Positions 8,431 to 15,986 of a DNA stretch of 32,625 nt are shown one piece after another (within the stretch, counting starts at the first letter, position 1; each line of letters starts with the position of its first letter). The stretch spans positions 1 through 32,625 of the forward strand of contig JALFNZ010000117.1 in assembly GCA_022774085.1 (NCBI GenBank). Reading direction: 5' to 3'. Under the pieces are notes generated by a model. The model ran no database searches. It had not been told where the DNA came from and was given only the letters and a program-made list of their open reading frames with translations. Position numbers and translations under genes: made by a program. The stretch comes from Bacteroidales bacterium (GTDB lineage Bacteria > Bacteroidota > Bacteroidia > Bacteroidales > UBA932).

Positions 8431-8471
8431 AAAGAATGGGGCTGATTCTCTGGATCAGCCCCATTCTTTTT
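8429..8471. terminator. Bidirectional intrinsic terminator
   Basis: A perfect 18-bp inverted repeat (8429-8446 with 8454-8471) around a 7-base loop. Each arm ends in a run of A on one side and T on the other, so it can act on both strands. It overlaps the last bases of both convergent stop codons (DUF1015 gene at 8430, peroxidase gene at 8470) and separates two opposing operons. Confidence 0.93.
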
Positions 8472-9834
8472 ATCGGTTGATATCGTTTTCGTTGGTGAGA
8501 AGTTGTCCTTCAAATTCTCCGGTGAGAGTGTTCAGGAAGGCAACCATGTCAGATATCTGAGACTGAGACAGTTTCACACCTGACTGATATTTTCCCATAT
8601 CGCGTACAGCCTCTTCGAGAGTTGCTCTTGTGGCATCATGATAATATGGCCATGTTAGAGCGACATTCCTCAAGCCCGGAGTCTTGAAACGATGACGGTC
8701 TCGTTCACACTGGGTTTCCTTGAACCTTCCGTTGTCCTCATTAGTGAGTTCCTTTCCCCTTTCTGCAAAGTAATCGGCCTTCACACCCATCAGCTCATAG
8801 CTCTGACCTCCAAGAATAGGGCCATTGTGGCAGGTGGCACAACCAGTTGCAAGGAACAGGTCATATCCTGCTTTCTCCTGATCATTGATGGCAGTCTGGT
8901 CTCCTTTGAGATATTTGTCGAAACGGCTGTCAGGAGTGACCAGTGTTTTCTCAAACTCTGCAATCGCATCTGTGATAGTCTCTTCTGTAATGCCCTCAGG
9001 ATAGATGGCATTGAACATTTTCACCATTTCCTTGTCACAAACAAGTTTCGCTACAATCTCATCGAATGACTGGCAGCCCATTTCAACAGGATTCAATGGC
9101 GGACCGGCAGCCTGTTTTGCAAGAGTCTCGGCACGTCCGTCCCAGAACTGCACGAAATTGTAAACTGAGTTGAAAACTGTAGGTGCATTCACTCCTCCTT
9201 CAAGGTCGAACACTCCGTCTGATACATCTTCATTATCTACGCCTGCGGTCTTAAGGTCATGGCACGAAGCACATGAGATTGTATTGTTGACAGAAAGTCT
9301 GGTGTCGTGGAAAAGAATGTTTCCAAGGGCTACCTTCGCAGAATCCGTACTGATGGTCTCAATCGGAACTATCTTTTCTGCAATACCATATTTCTGCTGC
9401 CACTGGTCAGCAGCCCAGTCTATCACTATGGAGCGTTTTGCCTTGGTTATGGAACTGCCCCAATGCACAAGGTAGTATTTTGCCATAGGCATCGAACCGT
9501 CAGAAACGACTTTCTCAATTTTGGCAAGTTTGACGGGAGAGATATCTCCACCTTTCTCAAGTGCCTCTTTGACAGGAGTAAAGTCGAAGATATGATAGCC
9601 CAGGGCAACATCATCTTTTACAATCTTGCCAATTACAGGCCACCCGGCATAGAAAGGCAGGTCAGGATTATCACTGTGGCAGCTGATACATCCTCCGTCA
9701 TCGAAAATTGCAGCCACCCTTTCCGCCTGTGAAAGATCGGCAGACGGAGCCTTGTTGACAGCCCTGTATATTACCGCCAACACGGCTACGACGGCAAGAG
9801 CTGCAACTGCAAACCATTTAATAAAACGTTTCAT
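8470..9834 (-). CDS. Tri-haem cytochrome c peroxidase, membrane-anchored
   Basis: 454-residue c-type haem peroxidase that should reduce hydrogen peroxide in the periplasm. An N-terminal hydrophobic helix (about 5-23) acts as an uncleaved anchor or signal. Three haem-binding CxxCH motifs are present: CISCH (49-53), CASCH (188-192) and CATCH (332-336). The last two belong to the classical di-haem peroxidase/MauG domain, which also shows LFHDTRLS, FWDGRAETL, NPVEMG and the C-terminal KTPGLRNVALT. The first lies in an extra N-terminal haem domain. This three-haem, anchored layout is like the E. coli YhjA quinol peroxidase type, so electrons may come from the quinol pool (inference). It is the last gene after recJ-resB-ccsA, and the two upstream proteins attach haem to such CxxCH sites. 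Confidence 0.92.
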   Translation of the reverse strand: MKRFIKWFAVAALAVVAVLAVIYRAVNKAPSADLSQAERVAAIFDDGGCISCHSDNPDLPFYAGWPVIGKIVKDDVALGYHIFDFTPVKEALEKGGDISPVKLAKIEKVVSDGSMPMAKYYLVHWGSSITKAKRSIVIDWAADQWQQKYGIAEKIVPIETISTDSAKVALGNILFHDTRLSVNNTISCASCHDLKTAGVDNEDVSDGVFDLEGGVNAPTVFNSVYNFVQFWDGRAETLAKQAAGPPLNPVEMGCQSFDEIVAKLVCDKEMVKMFNAIYPEGITEETITDAIAEFEKTLVTPDSRFDKYLKGDQTAINDQEKAGYDLFLATGCATCHNGPILGGQSYELMGVKADYFAERGKELTNEDNGRFKETQCERDRHRFKTPGLRNVALTWPYYHDATRATLEEAVRDMGKYQSGVKLSQSQISDMVAFLNTLTGEFEGQLLTNENDINR

Positions 9835-9856
9835 AAGCTAATTGTTATTTGGTTGT

Positions 9857-10681
9857 TTATCTTCCATATACATGTACACTGTCCTGGGCGGATGGAAGGT
9901 AGTTCACTCCCCACCAGCACATCTGCAGACAGGCAAATGAGAATATCACAAGTATGCACAGCCATTTCAGCGAGCCTTTATGCAGCAAACGAAAATGGAT
10001 GTACGCAAGATAGGAAAGCCATGTGATGGCAGCCCATGTCTCTTTAGGATCCCATGTCCAGAAATCGCCCCATGCCTGTTTGGCCCATACAGCCCCGGAA
10101 AGCATCCCGAAAGAAAGGAAGGCAAGACCTATATATACAAGTGTATCAATACTTTGCAATACCGTTTCATCTTTCTTGACAAGTCCCCTCAATGCTATCA
10201 GGAAAGCACAGCCCAAAATCGAATAAGAGAACATATAAACCGTCACATGAGGGATGAACCATCCGCTCTGAAGGGCTGGCATCAGCGTGGCATCATGAAT
10301 CTGGGGCTTGAGGCAGTTGATTACAATGAAAACTGTGGAAAGAACTGCTGAAAAGGAGAGCACCCAGTTATATTTCCATCTGATATAGGTGAACAATCCA
10401 GCCGCCATGGCAAAGAACGAGTACCAGAGGCGTGTTTCTCCAAGTGTGCGCATCGGAGGTCTGGACAGCGATGACCACAAAACCACAATGAATGCTCCGA
10501 ATACAAGCATTGCCATCCCACTTAATGATGCAGCAATATTTTCTAGACATGCACTTTTTCCAGATAGTCCTGGAAGCACTCTCTCTTTAGAAGGCACCAT
10601 CCAGGCCACAACGGAACCGGCGGCATAAAGAACTACCGCCGCTATGGCAAAATATATGAAAATATCCCAAACCATAATCAT
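9857..10681 (-). CDS. ccsA: Cytochrome c biogenesis protein CcsA (CcmC/CcsA family)
   Basis: Integral membrane haem-handling subunit of System II cytochrome c maturation. 274 residues with about eight hydrophobic segments. The tryptophan-rich WWD motif (W199 to W216, with WGDFWTWDPKETW) is the diagnostic haem-presenting element. Conserved histidines are seen at about H145 (IPHVTVY), H229 and H270. Its start ATG overlaps the upstream resB stop by four bases (ATGA), which means tight translational coupling; a second in-frame ATG two codons later is possible. Twenty-two bases downstream comes the tri-haem peroxidase, a likely client. In some Bacteroidetes this protein is fused to ResB as CcsBA; here the two are separate. 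Confidence 0.93.
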   Translation of the reverse strand: MIMVWDIFIYFAIAAVVLYAAGSVVAWMVPSKERVLPGLSGKSACLENIAASLSGMAMLVFGAFIVVLWSSLSRPPMRTLGETRLWYSFFAMAAGLFTYIRWKYNWVLSFSAVLSTVFIVINCLKPQIHDATLMPALQSGWFIPHVTVYMFSYSILGCAFLIALRGLVKKDETVLQSIDTLVYIGLAFLSFGMLSGAVWAKQAWGDFWTWDPKETWAAITWLSYLAYIHFRLLHKGSLKWLCILVIFSFACLQMCWWGVNYLPSAQDSVHVYGR

Positions 10682-11430
10682 TCATCCCTATGCCCGTATG
10701 GAGTTTCAGGGCCCTGGACAAAAAGCAGCACAGCGCCGGTTACCATAAGTATTATACCAATGACAGTCAACCATTTCCAAGGTTGGCGTACAACCTGCAG
10801 CACACATCCTCCCTGCGCCTGGGGGCCGCTTGCAGATACAAGATAAATCTGCTCGACAAATCGGGCCGCATAAGGGCTGTTCACCTTCAGGCTGACAGTC
10901 TTGCCATCCACTCTGATTGTCGCTTCGTACACTTCCGGCACCCCGTTTTCGTAATAATCAGTCCTGAAATCCGTCAGACAAATCTCATATCTGAGCTTGT
11001 CCATGCTTCCGTCTTCCCTATAGGCAATGTCCGAAGTCATGCCCGGAGTCAGACTCAGCCTCAGCACATCCTTGTCGGGAGCTCCGAAGAAAAGGGAAAC
11101 AAGGACGGTCAGCAGTCCCAAATGGTTGAGTATGAATCTATAGCGCAGCCTTCCCCTGGCATCACGAAGGCCTCTGAGCAGCACGAATGCCAGAACGCTC
11201 ATCATAAAGAAAAGTTCGGCTGTAAACCACCAGGAACGGGTACACTCCACACCTGCAAAGCCTGCAACAAGGCATCCTGACCCAAAAAGCAGGATAGAAG
11301 ACAATGTTGCTCGGGGACTCAGGATCCAGCGTAGGAAGGCCAACCTCCTATAATCTTTCCACAACCATAGGATAACTCCTCCCCATACAAGCGCAAGTAT
11401 GAGATTAACGGGAAAAGTGAACAGTTCCAT
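10678..11430 (-). CDS. resB: ResB/CcsB-like cytochrome c biogenesis protein (short form)
   Basis: Partner of CcsA in System II cytochrome c maturation. 250 residues, much shorter than the ResB/CcsB of Gram-positive bacteria (about 400-550). Hydrophobic segments are near 5-23, 42-62, 68-87, 99-116 and 218-240, with a periplasmic domain of about 100 residues between the fourth and fifth. The third/fourth membrane region carries a histidine in ILNHLGLL (His103), matching the conserved CcsB transmembrane His. The identification rests on this topology, the His and the overlap with ccsA. It starts 4 bases after the recJ stop and its own stop overlaps ccsA by 4 bases. Confidence 0.82.
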   Translation of the reverse strand: MELFTFPVNLILALVWGGVILWLWKDYRRLAFLRWILSPRATLSSILLFGSGCLVAGFAGVECTRSWWFTAELFFMMSVLAFVLLRGLRDARGRLRYRFILNHLGLLTVLVSLFFGAPDKDVLRLSLTPGMTSDIAYREDGSMDKLRYEICLTDFRTDYYENGVPEVYEATIRVDGKTVSLKVNSPYAARFVEQIYLVSASGPQAQGGCVLQVVRQPWKWLTVIGIILMVTGAVLLFVQGPETPYGHRDE

Positions 11431-11434
11431 AATG

Positions 11435-13171
11435 TCAGATCATCTCATCTCTCTCACGCATATCCTTGATGCGGAGCTGAGTATTGGCTGTGCCTCGGTA
11501 ATAATTCTCTACTATTGAATAACAAATGTCTATCGGATTGCCAGCCTTGATATGATCGAAAAATCCCGCCATATTGAAGGCAATGGCTGAAATATGGTGG
11601 TAAGGATGCGATTCCTGAATAAGCTCCAGTTTCAGATGTCCTCCCTCTGCACCCACTTTCCGTCCGTTTCCGTTATCATACACATTTTCTGTCAGGAACA
11701 CAGGCGCAGTATTGCCCGGACCGAACGGCTGGAACTGCTTGAGTATCCTGAGGAACTTTGGAGTGATCTGGGCGAAATTAAGCTTGGCGTCTATTTCCAC
11801 AACTGGTGTCTGCATCTGAGGCACAATCCTTCCTGAAATGAAATTCTCTATTCTTTCGCAGAATTTCAGAAGATTCTCTTCTTTGAGAGTAAGGCCGGCG
11901 GCGTAAAGATGGCCTCCGAAGTTTTCGAGCAAATCTGAACAGCTTTCTATGGCATCATACAGATCGAAGCCGTGGACACTTCTGGCTGAACCCGTTACAA
12001 GTCCCCCCTGTGACTGTGTGAAGACTATGGTCGGTTTGTAGAATGCTTCCACAAGGCGCGAAGCTACGATTCCCACCACTCCCTTGTGCCACTGAGGATT
12101 ATATACGATGGTCGCATTTCCGCTCGACAGGCATGAACCGTTGCGCACCATGTCAAGAGCCTCCTGAGTGATGCGTCTGTCAATGTTCTTGCGTTCGTTA
12201 TTATGTTCGTTGATTTCGGTGCCGATGCGGAATGCCGTCTCTGCATCCGAAGCTGTCAGCAGTTCGACGGCAATCCTGCCGGATTCCATCCTTCCGGCAG
12301 CATTGATGCGGGGACCGATTTTGAAGACAATGTCGTCGATAGTGATATGAGTAGGTTCAAGTCCGGAGAGTTGGATCATGGCCAGAAGGCCTTCCCGAGG
12401 GCTTCCATTGAGTTGTTTCAGACCGAAATGGGCGAGAATGCGATTCTCGTCGGTTACACTCACAAGGTCTGAGGCAATGCTGACAACCAGCAGGTCGAGA
12501 AGCGGAATGAGAGTCTCGAAAGGGATGCCGTATCTCTGGGAATAGGCCTGAACGAGCTTGAAACCGACTCCGCAGCCTGAAAGGTCATCGAAGGGATAAG
12601 TGCAATCCTCTCTTTTGGGATCGAGCACTGCCATGGCCTTTGGAAGTTCATTCTCCGGAAGATGGTGGTCGCAGATAATCATGTCTATGCCTTTGGCCTG
12701 GGCATAATCCACTTTTTCATTGGCCTTGATGCCGCAGTCGAGGGTAATGATGAGGGTGAAACCGTTCTCAGCCGCCCAGTCTATTCCTTTATATGAAACT
12801 CCATATCCCTCGTCATAACGTTCGGGTATGTAGAAATCCACATCCGGGGTGAGACTGCTCAGGAAGGAATATACAAGGGAAACGGCAGTGGTTCCATCCA
12901 CGTCATAATCTCCGTAAACAAGAATCTTTTCTCCAGATGTGACAGCTTTGCGAAGCCTTTCGACTGCCTTGTCCATGTCCTTCATCAGGAAGGGGTCATA
13001 TAGATTGCCCAGATCCGGACGGAAGAAAGAACGCGCCTGCTGGAACGTCCTGACTCCCCTCTGGACAAGGAGTTCCGACAGGACCGGATCCACTCCAAGT
13101 TCAGAAGACAACTGGCTGACAGTCTCAGCATCAGCATTTTCCCTCAATATCCACTTCTTTTCAATAGCCAT
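11435..13171 (-). CDS. recJ: Single-stranded-DNA-specific exonuclease RecJ
   Basis: 5'-3' single-strand exonuclease of the DHH family, used in RecF-pathway recombination and in repair. 578 residues. The metal-binding motifs are intact: VYGDYDVDGTTA (motif I), ITLDCG (motif II), ICDHHLPE (motif III, DHH), and in the DHHA1 domain GRMESGRIA and the GGHLYAAG motif. A C-terminal OB-like domain follows (FGPGNTAPVF). I chose the ATG at 13171 (MAIEKKW); the TTG three codons upstream lies in the -7 promoter box. It is the first gene of a unit that runs straight into resB (4-base gap), an unusual pairing of DNA repair with cytochrome maturation. Confidence 0.95.
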   Translation of the reverse strand: MAIEKKWILRENADAETVSQLSSELGVDPVLSELLVQRGVRTFQQARSFFRPDLGNLYDPFLMKDMDKAVERLRKAVTSGEKILVYGDYDVDGTTAVSLVYSFLSSLTPDVDFYIPERYDEGYGVSYKGIDWAAENGFTLIITLDCGIKANEKVDYAQAKGIDMIICDHHLPENELPKAMAVLDPKREDCTYPFDDLSGCGVGFKLVQAYSQRYGIPFETLIPLLDLLVVSIASDLVSVTDENRILAHFGLKQLNGSPREGLLAMIQLSGLEPTHITIDDIVFKIGPRINAAGRMESGRIAVELLTASDAETAFRIGTEINEHNNERKNIDRRITQEALDMVRNGSCLSSGNATIVYNPQWHKGVVGIVASRLVEAFYKPTIVFTQSQGGLVTGSARSVHGFDLYDAIESCSDLLENFGGHLYAAGLTLKEENLLKFCERIENFISGRIVPQMQTPVVEIDAKLNFAQITPKFLRILKQFQPFGPGNTAPVFLTENVYDNGNGRKVGAEGGHLKLELIQESHPYHHISAIAFNMAGFFDHIKAGNPIDICYSIVENYYRGTANTQLRIKDMRERDEMI

Positions 13172-13177
13172 AGCATA

Positions 13178-13209
13178 CAAAGATAAACTTTTTTGTTCGA
13201 ATAAAGAAA
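13178..13209 (-). promoter_or_regulatory. Promoter of the recJ-resB-ccsA-peroxidase unit
   Basis: The minus strand reads TATCTTTG at 13185-13178, an exact TAnnTTTG -7 box, with a weak -33 element TTTC at 13209-13206 and a 20-base spacer. The recJ ATG is only 6 bases further, so the mRNA would be leaderless or nearly so. It is divergent from the lysS promoter about 90 bases away; I see no gene in the 13186-13391 spacer. Confidence 0.6.
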
Positions 13210-13296
13210 CATTCGATTAATTTTATCAAATTAAATATTACAACTCCCCTTACGGATGGATAAATGTAACCAGCCCTTCCGGCTATAACCATAGTA

Positions 13297-13327
13297 TTGA
13301 TTATTCCGCATTTTTTCGGTAACTTTG
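13297..13327 (+). promoter_or_regulatory. Promoter of the lysS-efflux-aroE unit
   Basis: TAACTTTG at 13320-13327 is an exact TAnnTTTG -7 box. TTG at 13297-13299 lies 20 bases upstream, fitting the -33 element. This is the best promoter match in the window. Transcription should start near 13332, giving a leader of about 60 bases that begins with a small GCAC-AAAA-GTGC stem-loop (13334-13345). Confidence 0.7.
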
Positions 13328-13391
13328 CAGGCTGCACAAAAGTGCGTGGAATCAGATAATTATTTGACAATAACAATAATAAACATATACT

Positions 13392-14909
13392 ATGAGCATC
13401 AACAACCTCAACGAGCAAGAGCAATTGCGCAGGGAATCACTTGCCAAGCTCAGAGAACTCGGAATCGAGCCATATCCGGCACCACTTTACCCGATAAATA
13501 CGTCAACAAGCGAAATCAAAGCGGGCTTTGATCCTGAGAAGAATAATTTCCAGGATGTAGTGATTGCAGGCCGCATCATGTCAAGAAGGATTATGGGAGC
13601 TGCATCATTCGGCGAAATCCAGGATGAGAAGGGACGTATCCAGGTCTATATCAACCGCGACGAAATATGTCCCGGCGAAGACAAGACCATGTACAATACC
13701 GTATGGAAGAAGCTCCTTGACATAGGTGATATCATCGGAATCAAGGGATTTGCATTCATCACCAAGACCGGCCAGCTTTCAATCCATGCAAAGGAGCTCA
13801 CCCTTCTGAGCAAATCGCTGCGCGTACTCCCTATCGTCAAGGAAAAAGACGGAGAAGTGTTCGATGCGTTCTCCGATCCGGAGCTCAAATACAGGCAAAG
13901 ATATGTTGACCTCATTGTAAATCCTTCAGTGAGAGATACTTTCATCAAAAGAAGCCAGATTATAGCAACAATGCGCGAGTATTTCAACGAGGCAGGATGC
14001 CTTGAAGTTGAAACTCCTATCCTGCAGAGCATCCCGGGCGGAGCGACTGCAAGGCCGTTCATCACCCACCACAATGCTCTGGACATTCCTCTTTACCTGA
14101 GGATTGCAAACGAGCTCTACCTCAAGAGGCTCATCGTGGGCGGTTACCACGGAGTGTATGAATTCGCCAAGGACTTCCGCAACGAGGGTATGGACAAGAC
14201 CCACAATCCGGAATTCACCTGCATGGAAATCTATGTTGCATACAAGGACTATATATGGATGATGGAGTTCGTGGAGAAGATGCTCCAGAAGATTGCTCTC
14301 AAGGTCAACGGCACCACAACCGTAAAAATCGGCGAGCACGAGGTTGACTTCGGAGGCACGTTCCGCCGCCTGCCTATACTTGAGGCAATCAAGGAATATG
14401 CAGGAGTTGACGTAAAGGGAATGGATGAGGACCAGCTCCGCGAAACATGCAAGCAGCTTCATGTCGAGATTGACCCTTCATTCGGCAAGGGCAAGCTCAT
14501 CGATGCAATCTTCGGAGAATATTGCGAGGATAAGCTCATCCAGCCTACCTTCATCATCGACTACCCTGTCGAGATGTCGCCTCTTACCAAGAGACATCGC
14601 GAGGATCCTTCGCTGACCGAACGTTTCGAACTCTTCGTCTGCGGAAAAGAACTTGCAAATGCATATTCTGAGCTGAACGACCCTATCGACCAGCTTGAGC
14701 GTTTCGAAGAGCAGGCTGCCCTCAAGAGCAAGGGTGACGACGAGGCAATGTTCATAGACTACGACTTCGTACGCGCGCTCGAGTACGGCATGCCTCCTAC
14801 ATCGGGACTCGGAATGGGCATCGACCGTCTGACCATGTTCATGACCGGTCAGACCACCATTCAGGATGTACTCTTCTTCCCTCAGATGCGTCCGAAGAAT
14901 ACTCTGTAA
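13392..14909 (+). CDS. lysS: Lysyl-tRNA synthetase (class II)
   Basis: Charges tRNA-Lys with lysine using ATP; cytoplasmic homodimer. 505 residues, close to the E. coli length. The N-terminal OB-fold anticodon-binding domain covers about 55-150 ([18 protein letters not shown]). The class II catalytic core shows KYRQRYVDL, motif 2 in [15 protein letters not shown], and motif 3 in [12 protein letters not shown] near the C-terminus. The start is the ATG at 13392, about 65 bases after a good -7 box. The efflux genes begin 21 bases after its stop with no terminator visible between, so they probably share transcripts. Confidence 0.98.
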   Translation: MSINNLNEQEQLRRESLAKLRELGIEPYPAPLYPINTSTSEIKAGFDPEKNNFQDVVIAGRIMSRRIMGAASFGEIQDEKGRIQVYINRDEICPGEDKTMYNTVWKKLLDIGDIIGIKGFAFITKTGQLSIHAKELTLLSKSLRVLPIVKEKDGEVFDAFSDPELKYRQRYVDLIVNPSVRDTFIKRSQIIATMREYFNEAGCLEVETPILQSIPGGATARPFITHHNALDIPLYLRIANELYLKRLIVGGYHGVYEFAKDFRNEGMDKTHNPEFTCMEIYVAYKDYIWMMEFVEKMLQKIALKVNGTTTVKIGEHEVDFGGTFRRLPILEAIKEYAGVDVKGMDEDQLRETCKQLHVEIDPSFGKGKLIDAIFGEYCEDKLIQPTFIIDYPVEMSPLTKRHREDPSLTERFELFVCGKELANAYSELNDPIDQLERFEEQAALKSKGDDEAMFIDYDFVRALEYGMPPTSGLGMGIDRLTMFMTGQTTIQDVLFFPQMRPKNTL

Positions 14910-14930
14910 GACAATATCTTCTGACAGTCA

Positions 14931-15983
14931 ATGAACAAAAGACACATATCCTTTCCGGCTGTGGCAATAGCTCTTCTTGCAGTTATTGCCACGCTGGCTT
15001 CATGTAAGCAGAGGACAGGAAGGAAACAAGTTGAAAGACAGCCTGTTGCAGTCGGTATACAAACCGTTTCCAAAGTTGCCGTGGATGTTGTCTCGACTTA
15101 TGTCGGAGAGGTTGTGGCATCCAGGACAGCCATCATTTCAGCACCCGGAAACGGAGTTGTTTCAGCAATGAACGCCGGGGTGGGAAGCAGTTTTGAGAAA
15201 GGTGCAATCCTTGCCGAAATCGAATCTGAAAACATCCGAAACACGCATGAGATTGCCATGGCAAACCTGCGCCAGGCCGAAGACGGATATGAAAGGATGC
15301 AGAAAGTCCACCAGAGCGGAACTGTTCCGCCTGTGAAGATGGTCGAGATGGAGACCAATCTTGCAAAAGCCCGCGCACTCGCAGCCTCCTCTGAGGCCTC
15401 TCTTGAGGATTGCCGCATCAAGGCGCCTTTCCGCGGGACTGTCTGTGACATTATGGCCGAAGTCGGGGAAAACGTTGCTCCCGGGAGTCCTCTCATGAAG
15501 ATAGCCGATGTATCTTCCCTTGAAATCAGCATCCATGTACCCGAAACCGAAATCGGGAAAATCACTACAGGCATGAAGGCCGAAGTTGAGATTCCGGCAA
15601 TCGGGCGGAGCGGCCTCAGCGCAAAAGTCTCCTCCAAAGGAGTCATGGCGACGGCACTTTCACACACCTACCCATGCATTCTCAGCATAATAGGAGACAA
15701 CTCCGGCCTCATGAGCGGAATGGTCTGCCGGGTGAGAATCATCCGCGACCGGAGCGTCGAGTCCATCATCGTCCCTTCCGATGCAATCGGCACGGACATG
15801 CAGGGACGTTTCGTTTGGACGGTCGAAGATGGCAGAGCGGTCAAGAAAACTGTCACTACAGGAGGTTACATTGCAGATGGGGTAACCATCACTGCCGGTC
15901 TTGAAGAAGGGGATGTCCTCATTGTCCGTGGCGGTGACAGAGTCAGCACCGGAATGAAGGTCAGGACGGAAGAAGTCAGATAG
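14931..15983 (+). CDS. RND efflux periplasmic adaptor (membrane fusion) lipoprotein
   Basis: Adaptor that links the inner-membrane RND pump to the outer-membrane channel. 350 residues. The N-terminus is a lipoprotein signal peptide with lipobox LASC (Cys25); residues after Cys are basic and polar, with no acidic surface-export signal, so a periplasm-facing lipid anchor is likely. Then come a beta-barrel/lipoyl half (GEVVASRTAIISAPGNGVV), a helical hairpin (about 100-155, rich in Ala, Glu and Leu), the second lipoyl half (CRIKAPFRGTV), and beta-barrel and membrane-proximal domains (GLEEGDVLIVRGG near the end). It sits 21 bases after lysS and 3 bases before the pump gene. Confidence 0.93.
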   Translation: MNKRHISFPAVAIALLAVIATLASCKQRTGRKQVERQPVAVGIQTVSKVAVDVVSTYVGEVVASRTAIISAPGNGVVSAMNAGVGSSFEKGAILAEIESENIRNTHEIAMANLRQAEDGYERMQKVHQSGTVPPVKMVEMETNLAKARALAASSEASLEDCRIKAPFRGTVCDIMAEVGENVAPGSPLMKIADVSSLEISIHVPETEIGKITTGMKAEVEIPAIGRSGLSAKVSSKGVMATALSHTYPCILSIIGDNSGLMSGMVCRVRIIRDRSVESIIVPSDAIGTDMQGRFVWTVEDGRAVKKTVTTGGYIADGVTITAGLEEGDVLIVRGGDRVSTGMKVRTEEVR

Positions 15984-15986
15984 GGC

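Noticed and set aside
13186..13391. Possible small RNA or small gene in the recJ-lysS spacer
   Set aside because: The spacer is AT-rich and explained by two divergent promoters and the lysS leader; no stable structure or convincing reading frame is seen.
15098..15667. 189-codon minus-strand open frame within the efflux adaptor gene
   Set aside because: A shadow of the adaptor coding sequence; low-complexity Ser/Thr/Ile-rich translation with no domain.
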